From NCBI RefSeq assembly GCF_015319355.1, contig NZ_JADILU010000010.1, forward strand, positions 1 through 64,000: a stretch of 64,000 bases of DNA, read 5' to 3'. Positions 44,117 through 53,448 of the stretch are shown here, in pieces; position 1 is the first letter of the stretch; each line of letters begins with the position of its first letter. This DNA comes from Psychroserpens luteus. GTDB lineage: Bacteria; Bacteroidota; Bacteroidia; Flavobacteriales; Flavobacteriaceae. The notes under the pieces are model-generated. The model was not told the origin of the DNA and ran no database searches. It saw only the letters and a program-made list of their open reading frames with translations. The position numbers were made by a program, and so were the translations under genes.

Positions 44117-46321
44117 TTAAACTCTTGTTACTTTGTCGATTCCGTTAATCTTTTTAAGATTATCGATGAGCTTTTTTAACATTGTACTATTAGGAACAAC
44201 AACATTTATTTTACCAGAAAAAATACCATCATCAGTCTCAAAACTAATACTTTTCATATTCACATGCATATTAGAAGAGATGACTTGTGTAATGTTATTC
44301 ACTAATCCTAAATTATCAATACCAGACAATTTTATTTGAGTGGCGAATTCTTGTTGCGAAGAATCTATCCATTTTGCAATCATGACACGATATGCATAAT
44401 TTGATTGCATGCTTAAAGCATTTGGGCAATTCTTTTTATGAACTTTTATACCTTCATTAATCGTCAAAAACCCAAATACAGGATCTCCAGGAATAGGATT
44501 ACAACACGTTGATAATTTATAATCTAATTTTTCTTCTTCTTTACCAAAAACAATCTGATCATATTTTGCTGTAATCTCATCTTTATCAATATCTGGCGCA
44601 ACAGAAGGTTTACGAATTTTATTCTTGATATAACTCATAAACATATTGCTTCTAGACGATGCATAGTCTTTGAGCATAGCGTTGTCAATGGTGCCAATTC
44701 CAACACGATAAAACAGATCTAAACTAGTTTTCAATTTAAAATGAGTGACCATTTCATTGATTGATTTCTCGTCTAGTGCAATTTTAAGTTGTTTGAGTTT
44801 TCGTCTCAGTATTTCTTTACCATCTTCAGCAAGATCTTTTTTATCTGCTTTGAGTGCCGATTTTATTTTACTAAGCGCTCTAGCTGTTGTTGCATAATCT
44901 AACCAATTACGGTTGGGTTTGATGTGTTCTGAAGTTAGGATTTCTACTTGATCTCCACTACTAAGCTCATGACTTAATGGTACGAGTTTACCATTAACTT
45001 TTGCGCCTCTAGTTTTCATACCTACTTGTGTATGAACGCTAAATGCAAAATCAAGAGGTGTTGCACCTTTTGGTAATGATTTTATATCTCCTTTTGGTGA
45101 GAATACAAATATTTCTTTAGAATATAGATTAAGTTTAAACTGCTCAACAAAGTCAACTGCATTGGTTTCGTTGCTTTCTAGAGCTTCTTGTAATTTATTA
45201 ATCCAAGTATCTAGAGCGTCTTCTGTGTTTCCTTCTTTATATTTATAGTGTGCAGCATAGCCTTTCTCTGCAATTTCGTTCATGCGCTCACTACGAACTT
45301 GTACTTCAACCCATCTATTTTTTGGTCCCATAACCGTAATATGAAGTGCTTCATAGCCTGTAGATTTAGGTGAAGAAATCCAATCACGAAGACGGGTTGG
45401 GTTTGGAGTAAAATGATCTGTGACGATAGAATAGATTTTCCAAGCGAGGAATTTTTCGTTTTTAAAATCTGATTTATAGATGATACGAACTGCAAACTTA
45501 TCATACACTTCATCAAAATCTACACCTTGTTTTAAGATTTTCTTTCTTATAGAATAAATAGATTTTGGTCGTCCTTTTATTTCATAGTTTAAACCTTCTT
45601 TGTCTAATGAGTCTACAATAACCTTAGAAAACGATTTTATATATTCATCTTGTTCCTGTTTGCTCTCATGCATCTTTTCTAAGATGTCGTTGTATACTTC
45701 AGGTTCGGTATATTTCATTCCGAGATCTTCGAGTTCGGTTTTGATATTATACAAACCTATTCTGTGAGCTAAAGGAGCGTAGATGTATAACGTTTCCGAA
45801 GCAATCTTCTCTTGCTTATCAGGTCGCATCGAGTCCATAGTTTGCATATTATGGAGACGATCTGCGATTTTAATAATGATGACACGTACATCATCATTAA
45901 GTGTCAATAGCATTTTACGAAAATTCTCTGCCTGAGTAGACACATCTGTCTCTTTACTAAGGGATGAGATTTTTGTTAATCCATCAACAATACGAGCAAT
46001 AGTTTCTCCAAAGAGACGAGCAATATCATCTTTTGTGTAGTCAGGACTGTCCTCTACAACGTCATGGAGTAGGGCAGCAGCAATACTTGTTGCATCTAAC
46101 CCAATTTCACTAGCTACAATTCTTGCCACAGCAATAGGATGGAAAATATAGGCTTCTCCAGATTTACGACGCTGATCTTTATGTGCATCTAAAGCCACTT
46201 CAAACGCTTGACGAATGAGTTTTTTATCTTCTTTAGTAAGGGTTTGATAACTTACTTTGAGAAGATTTTTGTAGGCTTTTGCTATCTCTGCATTTTCTTT
46301 TTCTATGGCTTCTTCTGTCAT
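44117..46321 (-). CDS. spoT: Bifunctional (p)ppGpp synthetase/hydrolase
   Basis: This is a 734-residue Rel/SpoT protein. The HD hydrolase domain has His61, HDVVED (86-91) and the later ADRLHNMQTM. The synthetase domain is near 240-370 (DKFAVRIIY, YEALHITVMGP), followed by the TGS domain (FVFSPKGDIKSLPKGATPLDFAFSVH starting near 408). The C-terminal ACT domain has SGIDNLGLVNNITQVIS. All catalytic hydrolase residues are present, so it should both make and degrade the alarmone. Its immediate upstream region is duplicated elsewhere in the window. Confidence 0.94.
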   Translation of the reverse strand: MTEEAIEKENAEIAKAYKNLLKVSYQTLTKEDKKLIRQAFEVALDAHKDQRRKSGEAYIFHPIAVARIVASEIGLDATSIAAALLHDVVEDSPDYTKDDIARLFGETIARIVDGLTKISSLSKETDVSTQAENFRKMLLTLNDDVRVIIIKIADRLHNMQTMDSMRPDKQEKIASETLYIYAPLAHRIGLYNIKTELEDLGMKYTEPEVYNDILEKMHESKQEQDEYIKSFSKVIVDSLDKEGLNYEIKGRPKSIYSIRKKILKQGVDFDEVYDKFAVRIIYKSDFKNEKFLAWKIYSIVTDHFTPNPTRLRDWISSPKSTGYEALHITVMGPKNRWVEVQVRSERMNEIAEKGYAAHYKYKEGNTEDALDTWINKLQEALESNETNAVDFVEQFKLNLYSKEIFVFSPKGDIKSLPKGATPLDFAFSVHTQVGMKTRGAKVNGKLVPLSHELSSGDQVEILTSEHIKPNRNWLDYATTARALSKIKSALKADKKDLAEDGKEILRRKLKQLKIALDEKSINEMVTHFKLKTSLDLFYRVGIGTIDNAMLKDYASSRSNMFMSYIKNKIRKPSVAPDIDKDEITAKYDQIVFGKEEEKLDYKLSTCCNPIPGDPVFGFLTINEGIKVHKKNCPNALSMQSNYAYRVMIAKWIDSSQQEFATQIKLSGIDNLGLVNNITQVISSNMHVNMKSISFETDDGIFSGKINVVVPNSTMLKKLIDNLKKINGIDKVTRV

Positions 46322-46374
46322 AGAACTAAAGTAAGCATAAGATATTTATTGTGCAATGGGTTTGTTGGGTTTTG
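46318..46374. repeat. 57-bp direct repeat, copy at the spoT start
   Basis: This stretch begins with the spoT start codon (CAT at 46319-46321). It is identical over 57 bp to 49261-49317. Similarity beyond the 57 bp decays gradually. Confidence 0.9.
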
Positions 46375-46454
46375 TTTTGAGAAATTTATGAAACTATTAT
46401 AATTGGATTATTTTAGTCAACCTATTTCAGGAAAGTACATTTTTTGATGCTTAG

Positions 46455-46585
46455 CTAACGGTTTTGTATATGGTTAGTTGTGAGTTTAAGCAACTAATTT
46501 AGTAAACAAAAACGAACGCGAGAAAATTCCGAAGGAATTTTTCAAATAAGCAACGACCAAAGCAATTAATTATACACGGTGTTAG
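46455..46585. other. attC-like palindromic element E1
   Basis: The ends CTAAC (46455-46459) and GTTAG (46581-46585) are complementary. Inside, GTATA (46466-46470) pairs with TATAC (46571-46575) and TTAGTTG pairs with CAATTAA. An inner hairpin, GAAAATTCC-GAA-GGAATTTTTC, lies at 46522-46543. The right end reads GTTAGGT, matching the integron core GTTRRRY. It lies 11 bp from the stop codon of the 375-residue orphan gene. Confidence 0.5.
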
Positions 46586-46596
46586 GTGTTGACGAT

Positions 46597-47724
46597 TTAA
46601 AACTTTTTGTTCTTTTCTAAATTTGGACTTTTGATCGAACCACGATCTTTAAGTATAAAACACATTTTGAATTTTTTTAAAGTTTGATTTTTTACTTCAT
46701 GAATGATAATATCATTTTGAAGAAATTGAATTTTTATATCATCCTCTTTACCTATGCATATACCTAGTTTATCATCTTGATCATAACTAATTAAAGTTTT
46801 AGACTCAATCCCATTTTCAATAATTCCCAATTTGCCATTATGATAACCAATGATGCCAAACTCTAAATCCTTAGGGCCAAATTTATTTTTTAATTTATAT
46901 GAGGACAAGCCTATGGCAATTGGTTCATTATTTTGTCCTGCAATTATACTAAAATAGTCACCAACACTATTAATTATTTGATCTGACTTGGCTGAACTTT
47001 GCCAATTATTTCTATTATGACCAATTAATTTATAACTATCAATTTTTGAAAAATAGATTTGATTTATTAGGTCTTTAAATTTATCTTCTTTAACGAGCGT
47101 TCTAAATAATTCATGAGCTATTTGCCTTGCAGTTGCTAGGAATGGAGATATAGAATGTTTTAATGGATTATTTTCTTTATCAGCAGTATTCCATCCAATA
47201 ATATGATTTTCTAATCTGTATACGTCTAATGAAGAGCTAATAATATTTGGGTCTAAATGACTTCCTCCTGTTTTGTTAGCAAAAATATCCACAACAATTT
47301 TTTTTCTAGTAAAAGAAAATTTATTCTCATGACTACAAACAATTTCTTCTTTCCACCATTTATTAAATTCAAGGTTTTCTGATTTTCTAATATCTTCTAG
47401 ATAAGGAAAAAAATCAAATAGACTAATTTGTCCAGAAGTTGATTTTACTAATCCATATACTGCTGACATTATACCCTCAGGTGTAGTGATTTTGACCATA
47501 GATCTATCCTCATATGTACTCAAAAATTGTATTGATTCAAGATTTAATAGATTTATGATAGAATGAGAAGTTCCATTAGGAATTGTATGATGTAGCAAAA
47601 CTCTTAATCTATGACAAATCTCAAGTCCAAAAAATTGTTCACCATTATCAAATTCAAAACAGTTTGTAGCTAGGATTTTGAGTTGGTCATGGCAATTGTC
47701 AAGAAGTTCTTCGTTTGTCCACAT
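46597..47724 (-). CDS. Orphan protein of unknown function (possible cassette gene)
   Basis: This 375-residue soluble protein has no signal peptide or membrane segment and no family I can recognise. The N-terminal half contains helical patches (FGLEICHRLRVLLHHTI) and RKKIVVDIFANKTGGSHLDPNI. The C-terminal 110 residues look beta-rich (FGPKDLEFGIIGYHNGKLGIIENGIE) and end in a lysine-rich tail. It stands alone between two CTAAC...GTTAG palindromes, as a gene would in an integron-like cassette. It lies in the accessory block between spoT and the M48 peptidase. Confidence 0.6.
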   Translation of the reverse strand: MWTNEELLDNCHDQLKILATNCFEFDNGEQFFGLEICHRLRVLLHHTIPNGTSHSIINLLNLESIQFLSTYEDRSMVKITTPEGIMSAVYGLVKSTSGQISLFDFFPYLEDIRKSENLEFNKWWKEEIVCSHENKFSFTRKKIVVDIFANKTGGSHLDPNIISSSLDVYRLENHIIGWNTADKENNPLKHSISPFLATARQIAHELFRTLVKEDKFKDLINQIYFSKIDSYKLIGHNRNNWQSSAKSDQIINSVGDYFSIIAGQNNEPIAIGLSSYKLKNKFGPKDLEFGIIGYHNGKLGIIENGIESKTLISYDQDDKLGICIGKEDDIKIQFLQNDIIIHEVKNQTLKKFKMCFILKDRGSIKSPNLEKNKKF

Positions 47725-47750
47725 TTTTTCAATTTTACCTTAGTTTGCAC

Positions 47751-47799
47751 CTAACGTCTTAGGATATCACCTGTTTCAATTGGTGATATCTACAGTTAG
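47751..47799. other. attC-like palindromic element E2
   Basis: The outer ends CTAAC (47751-47755) and GTTAG (47795-47799) enclose a perfect 9-bp inverted repeat, GATATCACC (47763-47771) / GGTGATATC (47782-47790), with a 10-base loop. It begins 27 bp upstream of the orphan gene's start codon. In the orphan gene's direction its inner end reads GTTAGGT, again matching GTTRRRY. Confidence 0.5.
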
Positions 47800-47867
47800 C
47801 GAAGTTCGACAAATTTTTTAACAAAGTCAATACGTAGTTCTACGTAGATTTTAACGATCTACAAGAA

Positions 47868-47930
47868 CGTAGGATGAGAATAATGCATCATAGATATTTA
47901 TGGTACAATGGACTTATTGGGCTGTATTTT
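47868..47930. repeat. Junction of M48-tail fragment and spoT-upstream-like fragment
   Basis: AACGTAGGATGAGAATAATG and the following CATCA match the 3' end of the M48 gene (53482 onward). The next 35 bp (TAGATATTTATGG...TTATTGGGC) are a diverged copy of the spoT-upstream 57-bp repeat. The same order of fragments occurs at 49038-49317. Confidence 0.7.
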
Positions 47931-48994
47931 TAATGCTTTATAAATTTTAAAACGTGTGCTTTTGATGTATTATCAGATATTTTAATATGATAAAGCCCAG
48001 ATGATAAATTATCAATATTAATATTTTGTATAGCCTCATCTCTTTGTCCTTTTAAAACAAGCTGTCCGTTTAAATCTAATATTTCAAAAGTATATTTTCG
48101 ATTTATACCTAATATTTTTATGTTTTCACTAGAAGGATTTGGATATATACTTAATGCTATAAATGGTTGAACTTCATCAACACTTAACAGCATGCTTAAG
48201 TCCTCAATTTTAAATATATTATTACCAATACCTCCAGCAACATAAAGGTCATCATTATGAATAGCGAAAGCAGTAGGACGTCCAATTTCGGTATTCATAA
48301 AGTCTTCTAAAACAAGTGGGTCTTGGCTAAAATCTACCATAGATATTTTAGAAATTAAACTCATCCCAATTAAAAGTTTGTCCTCATAAAAAATCAATGA
48401 GTAGATATTAGATTCTAGATTTTCCATGACCATTTCTGGAACAGGATTCGTTTGCGTTGGATCTATCTTGGCTACTTTAGTGCCATATCCAAAATATAAT
48501 AAACCATCACGATATGCGAAAGCTAATGGTCTTGCAGGTAGACTAACTACATTTATAAGACTCGGATTTGAGCTCGTTAAGTCAATTTTAGAAATAGAAT
48601 TATCACCAGCAATATAAAGAAAGTCATCAATTTCAATCAAAGCATAAGTAGAACTCACATACATGATGTCTTCAACTACTGGGTTTGTTTCTGTAATATC
48701 AAACTTACTTATAGTACCATTTGAAAAATAAAGATCATTACCATATAACCCTATTGCTCTTGGGTAAATTAAGCCTGTAACTAAATCAACCACTACAGGA
48801 TTTTCTTCAGTTAGATTAATTTTTGAAATTGTTCCTTGTCCTATATTATTTCCTGAATGATCACAAATGTATAGATCATCATTATGCACTGCAAGATTTA
48901 ACGGATTTAAAAGTCCGTCTACAACTTCTACCTCTTGAGCAGTACTTACAACTGTCAAGAAGAGAACAATGATTTTTGATGTTTTTTTTAACAT
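47930..48994 (-). CDS. Secreted beta-propeller protein with T9SS type A sorting domain
   Basis: This 354-residue precursor has a signal peptide (IIVLFLTVVSTAQ). Six or so repeated propeller-blade motifs follow, of the type NDLYICDHSGN...ISKINLTEENPVVV..LVTGLIYPRAIGLYGNDLYF, about 40-45 residues each. Residues from about 275 are a T9SS type A sorting domain (SIYPNPSSENIKI, LDLNGQLVLKG, LSSGLYHIKIS). It is predicted to be exported to the cell surface or medium. The ligand is unknown. It is a cargo gene of the accessory block. Confidence 0.75.
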   Translation of the reverse strand: MLKKTSKIIVLFLTVVSTAQEVEVVDGLLNPLNLAVHNDDLYICDHSGNNIGQGTISKINLTEENPVVVDLVTGLIYPRAIGLYGNDLYFSNGTISKFDITETNPVVEDIMYVSSTYALIEIDDFLYIAGDNSISKIDLTSSNPSLINVVSLPARPLAFAYRDGLLYFGYGTKVAKIDPTQTNPVPEMVMENLESNIYSLIFYEDKLLIGMSLISKISMVDFSQDPLVLEDFMNTEIGRPTAFAIHNDDLYVAGGIGNNIFKIEDLSMLLSVDEVQPFIALSIYPNPSSENIKILGINRKYTFEILDLNGQLVLKGQRDEAIQNINIDNLSSGLYHIKISDNTSKAHVLKFIKH

Positions 48995-49037
48995 GATGTG
49001 ATTGTTTTATAAGCTGTTTTTATGAAATCCCAAACCC

Positions 49038-49250
49038 ATTTCAACTACGTAGGATACGAATAATGCATCAAAACATAGGCAGTATGAGGCGCTAAATTAC
49101 TCAAACTATTTTTAAACAGGTTTTAGAGAGGTAGCTAATTGTTCTGTTATGTTAGAATAGATTCATCACTAAAATTTTGACTTCGGAAATTAGCAAATAC
49201 AACAACCCAAAAGCAATCAAATTAAAAATGATGTGATTCTTTATCTTTTG
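49038..49250 (-). pseudogene. Remnant of an M48 peptidase gene 3' end
   Basis: The stretch aligns with the 3' end of the M48 gene in three collinear blocks. Bases 49040-49115 match 53479-53554 at roughly 85 percent by eye. Bases around 49161-49222 match 53641-53702. A short piece near 49222-49250 matches the region around 53818. Segments in between are deleted, and the frame is broken. The function is lost. Confidence 0.75.
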
Positions 49251-49260
49251 GGATCTTTTA

Positions 49261-49317
49261 TCATAGAACTAAAGTAAGCATAAGATATTTATTGTGCAAT
49301 GGGTTTGTTGGGTTTTG
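49261..49317. repeat. 57-bp direct repeat, second copy
   Basis: Identical to 46318-46374 at the spoT start, but here no spoT gene follows. It sits right after the M48 remnant and 45 bp downstream of the end of the leucine-rich lipoprotein gene. Its end forms part of a hairpin, GGGTTTTGC (49310-49318) / GCAAAACCC (49331-49339). Confidence 0.9.
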
Positions 49318-49362
49318 CGTTAAGAAGTTTGCAAAACCCTTTAAACTACATTTTAATTTTTA

Positions 49363-51564
49363 TTATTCAACACAATTACCATCAATGATATCTTGAGATG
49401 ATGGGTTGTAGGCGTTATTTGCAATTCCAATAGGAATAGCCAAGCCATTACCATTTACTAATAAATTCTCTAGTGCGCAAAAATTTGATAAGTTAGGATT
49501 TGGTGCTGGTGTTGAAGTTCCATCATCCTGACCTTTTAATCCTATTAAAAATTGTATTGAAGAGAAGAAGGGGCTTACGTTTATAGACGTTAAATTATCT
49601 AAGCCATTTAAATCAATTAATGCTTCGTTGTATGTTATCCATAAAAAGGATATTTCAGTAATTTGTTCTAACCCAACTAATGTGGTCAAAGCATCATTGT
49701 TTTCTATATAAATACCTGAAGAATTAGATAAATTACCTAGAACAGCAATAGATGTTAGTGCATCATTATCCTCTAAAGTTAAAGAACCATCAATATTGGA
49801 TAAATTATTCAGACCTTCAAGAGAGGTTAAAGCATCATTATTTGTAATTGATAATCTATTTAGACTATTTATATTATTTAAGTCAGAGATTGAGGTTAAT
49901 AAAGCATTGTTACTAATAAATAAACCGTTTCCTATAGTTACAAGATTTTGTAGTCCATTGAGAGATTCTAAATTATCATTTGCAAAAACACTAACATTAT
50001 CATTCACTATTGATAAACCTTCCAAAGGCGTTAAATCAACAATATCGCTATTTTCACCTCCAATACGAAGATCACCATCTACAGTTACAAAACTAAACAC
50101 TCCAAACTCATTGACCTCTGCCTGGTTCGTTAATGTAACATTACCATTAAATATACCACCAATATCTTCACATGTGCTTAATGACCCAAGGTTTATGATT
50201 TCCCCATTTAAAGTAATCTCGTTTGATATGGTCCATTGGCTGGTATCAAAATCAAATATTTGAACATGAGTTGTTGTCGTTGTACAATGTTGTAATCCTA
50301 TATTTATAATTCCGTCGGTAATGCTGAATGTGTTAAATTCATCAATGAAAGCATAACCATTAGTTAACGGTGTACCATTACAGTTGGTCACTGTTCCAGA
50401 CAGTGTTGTGGTTTGAAATTCTTCGGAAAACGAAATGTTAACACTAGAATCTGAACTGTAAGGGCCTAATACTTGTTCATGAACTAATTGATAATTACAT
50501 TCTTGTCCTGTACTATAAATAGATATCGTAATGTCTTCATTTTGAGGAATGAAACCGCATTCTTCTCCATCTTGAGACAATACATCTCCAGAAAATATAA
50601 GTTGATTAGTATTGTGCTTTATTTCAACAACGTAAGGGGTTGATGCATCTGTAGTGCCAGAATTAATAGTAAAACAAAGGTTCACATAATCATAAGGGAT
50701 ATCACAATTCCACCAAGAAAAGTGACTTACTAAACCAAAATATTTATTATTACTTTTTATGGCCTGACCTTCTTCTTTCCAATACCCAACGGTTTCATCA
50801 AAATACCAAAGTGGTATCGTGTCTGGAGCACTATCTAACTGGTTAGAGTCTATTGGGAATGTTATTGAAGCAGATGAGTTCTCACTTATATTTAATTGTT
50901 CTCCACTTGGTGATAATAAGTTTACAGAAAACATGCCATAAGACTCTAAGCCAACAGCTACATTAGTTGTTGTTTGTGCAAACAAGCTTCCAGGCATTTG
51001 TGCAAAAGATGAATTACTATTTGGTACTACTGAATGTAAAACAACTTCAACTTGACCATTATATGGACTTCCATCCGATGTTATAAAATCGCCATTAAAT
51101 CCAACAGTAACTCCATTAGATAATGAAACAACAGAAGATTCACCAGAATTTATAGTAGCCGTAACCTCTTTTTTTAGTAAAACAATATTTATCCTATTAA
51201 CACCATCTGTTTTTGGCACCACAACTCTAGATCCATTAACATAACCATCTTTATACGCTTTTATATATGCGAAATTTTCAAAAACTTCTGCATCATTTAT
51301 AATAAAAAAGCCATTTTGATCAGTTAAAGCAATGGAGTTTCCAATTGTGATTTGAACGTTAGAGAGGTTCTCACCAGCTTCATTTTTTATGAGACCTATG
51401 AATTTTCCTGTAGTTACATTTCCGAAGTTTTCATTTTGAAACATGAGATCATTGGCGTTTGAGCCTGGATCATTACCATTTTGAGAAATATCATCATCAT
51501 TTTCGCAACCTTGAAGAGTTAACGAAACTAAAAGGAGAAGAATTAATCTAGTAATTTTTTTCAT
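49363..51564 (-). CDS. Lipoprotein with carboxypeptidase-regulatory-like and leucine-rich repeat domains
   Basis: This 733-residue lipoprotein has a lipobox ending LQGC (Cys20). A carboxypeptidase-regulatory-like fold follows at about 50-115 (GKFIGLIKNEAGENLSNVQI). A middle part carries further beta domains. A receptor-L/leucine-rich-like array spans about 480-690, with repeats such as NDALTSLEGLNNLSNIDGSL and NDALTSIAVLGNLSNSSGIY. It is probably exposed at the cell surface. The binding partner is unknown. It lies in the accessory block. Confidence 0.75.
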   Translation of the reverse strand: MKKITRLILLLLVSLTLQGCENDDDISQNGNDPGSNANDLMFQNENFGNVTTGKFIGLIKNEAGENLSNVQITIGNSIALTDQNGFFIINDAEVFENFAYIKAYKDGYVNGSRVVVPKTDGVNRINIVLLKKEVTATINSGESSVVSLSNGVTVGFNGDFITSDGSPYNGQVEVVLHSVVPNSNSSFAQMPGSLFAQTTTNVAVGLESYGMFSVNLLSPSGEQLNISENSSASITFPIDSNQLDSAPDTIPLWYFDETVGYWKEEGQAIKSNNKYFGLVSHFSWWNCDIPYDYVNLCFTINSGTTDASTPYVVEIKHNTNQLIFSGDVLSQDGEECGFIPQNEDITISIYSTGQECNYQLVHEQVLGPYSSDSSVNISFSEEFQTTTLSGTVTNCNGTPLTNGYAFIDEFNTFSITDGIINIGLQHCTTTTTHVQIFDFDTSQWTISNEITLNGEIINLGSLSTCEDIGGIFNGNVTLTNQAEVNEFGVFSFVTVDGDLRIGGENSDIVDLTPLEGLSIVNDNVSVFANDNLESLNGLQNLVTIGNGLFISNNALLTSISDLNNINSLNRLSITNNDALTSLEGLNNLSNIDGSLTLEDNDALTSIAVLGNLSNSSGIYIENNDALTTLVGLEQITEISFLWITYNEALIDLNGLDNLTSINVSPFFSSIQFLIGLKGQDDGTSTPAPNPNLSNFCALENLLVNGNGLAIPIGIANNAYNPSSQDIIDGNCVE

Positions 51565-51744
51565 AGCAATTTGATTTTATTTGTTTCTAATAGATCTGAA
51601 AATCATATATAATTATATTCTAATATATGCATTTTTTTTAAAGTAAGATAATTATTACAATAAAATGGTCTACTAGATTTTAATTAATGACTTCTTCTAT
51701 GATAATTTAGTTTTTATTGAATATACTATTACTTTCTAATGTTA

Positions 51745-53229
51745 TTAAGCTTTGAGTTGTTCATGAGTTTTTCGACCTTCTTTAACTATTATTTCAATAC
51801 TCTCTTCAATATCTTTTTTTGTAGTTCTAAAATTCACAATACATGTTCTCAGACAATATTTTTCTAAGACTATCGCATTTGATAAAAAGAGTTCACCACC
51901 TTCTTGCAAATTGTTTACTAATTCTTCATTCAAGGTGTTTAAATAGGTGTCTCTTTTTTTATCCATTTTCTCAAGATCTTTAGGGATATATCTAAATGTC
52001 GCAATACTTAAGTTTTGGGTTACAGGCTCTATTTCAGGGTGTTTATTTGCCAATTCATAGAAGTATTTAGACAATTCGATATCTTCTGTTATGAGCTTAA
52101 TATAACCATCGTTTCCAATGTGTTGTAACGCAAGCCAAACTTTTAAGGCTCTAAAACCACGAGAATTTTGTAATCCGTATTCAAAGTAATTTAGTGATCC
52201 ACCTTCTTCAGATAAACTGAAATTGTAATATTCAGGATGTGAACTATACGTGTTTATAAGATGTTTTGGATTTTTGACTAGAGTACAACCTGCTTCTAAA
52301 GGGCTGTATAACCATTTATGAGGATCTAGAGCAATAGAGTCTGCATCTTTTATTCCTTTAAATAACTCTTTTAGTTCAGGAATAACAGCAGCAGGAGCTC
52401 CATAAGCACCATCAATATGAAACCATAAATCATTGGCTTTACATATAGCAGCAATAGCTTCAAGATTATCAATAACACCTGTGCTCACATCTCCTGCAGT
52501 ACCAACAACCATAAATGGTTGGTGCCCTTTTTTTAAATCATCTTTTATGGTTTGTTCTAAAATTTGATTGTTCATTTTATTGGAGGCATCTGTAGGAATC
52601 CAACGTACAGATTTAGTGCCATGTCCAAATAAAATGGCTGCTTTGTCAATCCAAGTATGTGTAGATTTTGAACAGTAAGTAATGAGTTGTTTTGAGTTAG
52701 AAAGGCCATCTTCTTTAATGCTTTTAGGAGCTTTTGCAGTTCTTGCAGCTAAAAAGGCAGTGAAATTAGCCATATTTCCTCCACTAACCAAAACGCCTCC
52801 ATAGTTTGGTGAGACACCAATAAATTCTGCTAACCACTTAATTGTTTGTTTTTCTATTTCCGTAGCTATTGGACTTAATATTTGTCCGCCAACATTAGCG
52901 TTAATAGAAGATGCAAGTAAATCTGCAAAAGCTCCAATAGGAGCAGGTGAGGAGGTTATAAATCCGAAAAATTTTGGATGACCATTAAACAGAGAATTAT
53001 CTAATAATAATTTTGATGTAGAAGTTAATAAGTCTGCTGCTGCTGATCCATGTTTTGGTAAGGAAGAATCACCAAGCAATTTTTGCAATTCTTTTGGTGA
53101 TTTGCTTGTTGTTACTGGTTTATCTGAAATGTTATCAAAGAAGTCAGAAATAGTATCAATGAGTTTATAGCCCATTTTTTGAAATTCTGCTTTGCTAATT
53201 TCAATCGAATTTTCTCGTTTATTCGTCAT
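51745..53229 (-). CDS. Group II PLP-dependent amino acid decarboxylase
   Basis: This 494-residue enzyme of the aromatic amino acid/glutamate decarboxylase group has the Schiff-base lysine Lys305 in LDPHKW. A PLP-stacking histidine lies in KSTHTW (His191), and Asp273 in HIDGAYGAP. The start HGHP-type segment NGHPKFFGF is also present. The substrate cannot be fixed between aromatic acids, glutamate and others. It is the last cargo gene before the M48 peptidase. There is no transporter nearby to suggest acid resistance. Confidence 0.85.
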   Translation of the reverse strand: MTNKRENSIEISKAEFQKMGYKLIDTISDFFDNISDKPVTTSKSPKELQKLLGDSSLPKHGSAAADLLTSTSKLLLDNSLFNGHPKFFGFITSSPAPIGAFADLLASSINANVGGQILSPIATEIEKQTIKWLAEFIGVSPNYGGVLVSGGNMANFTAFLAARTAKAPKSIKEDGLSNSKQLITYCSKSTHTWIDKAAILFGHGTKSVRWIPTDASNKMNNQILEQTIKDDLKKGHQPFMVVGTAGDVSTGVIDNLEAIAAICKANDLWFHIDGAYGAPAAVIPELKELFKGIKDADSIALDPHKWLYSPLEAGCTLVKNPKHLINTYSSHPEYYNFSLSEEGGSLNYFEYGLQNSRGFRALKVWLALQHIGNDGYIKLITEDIELSKYFYELANKHPEIEPVTQNLSIATFRYIPKDLEKMDKKRDTYLNTLNEELVNNLQEGGELFLSNAIVLEKYCLRTCIVNFRTTKKDIEESIEIIVKEGRKTHEQLKA

Positions 53230-53448
53230 TCTGATTGTTTTAGTTGGTCTTTGACTAGCGTGCTCTTTTATAATAAGTTGTATTGAATGGAACTAAGTTA
53301 ACAAAAGAAAATTAGGGAGAGGAGGAATTTGTAGGTTTTCCCAGATAGATTGAGTACTAGAAATAGATTATAACTAGTTATGCTATTCTTAAATAAAATC
53401 TTTCTAATCCTCAGTTGTAGAAATTCTGTATTTTGAATTAAGGTACTA

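Noticed and set aside
49310-49339. Hairpin GGGTTTTGC / GCAAAACCC as a terminator of the lipoprotein gene
   Set aside because: No T run follows on the minus strand; it may still affect RNA stability, so it is only mentioned with the repeat.
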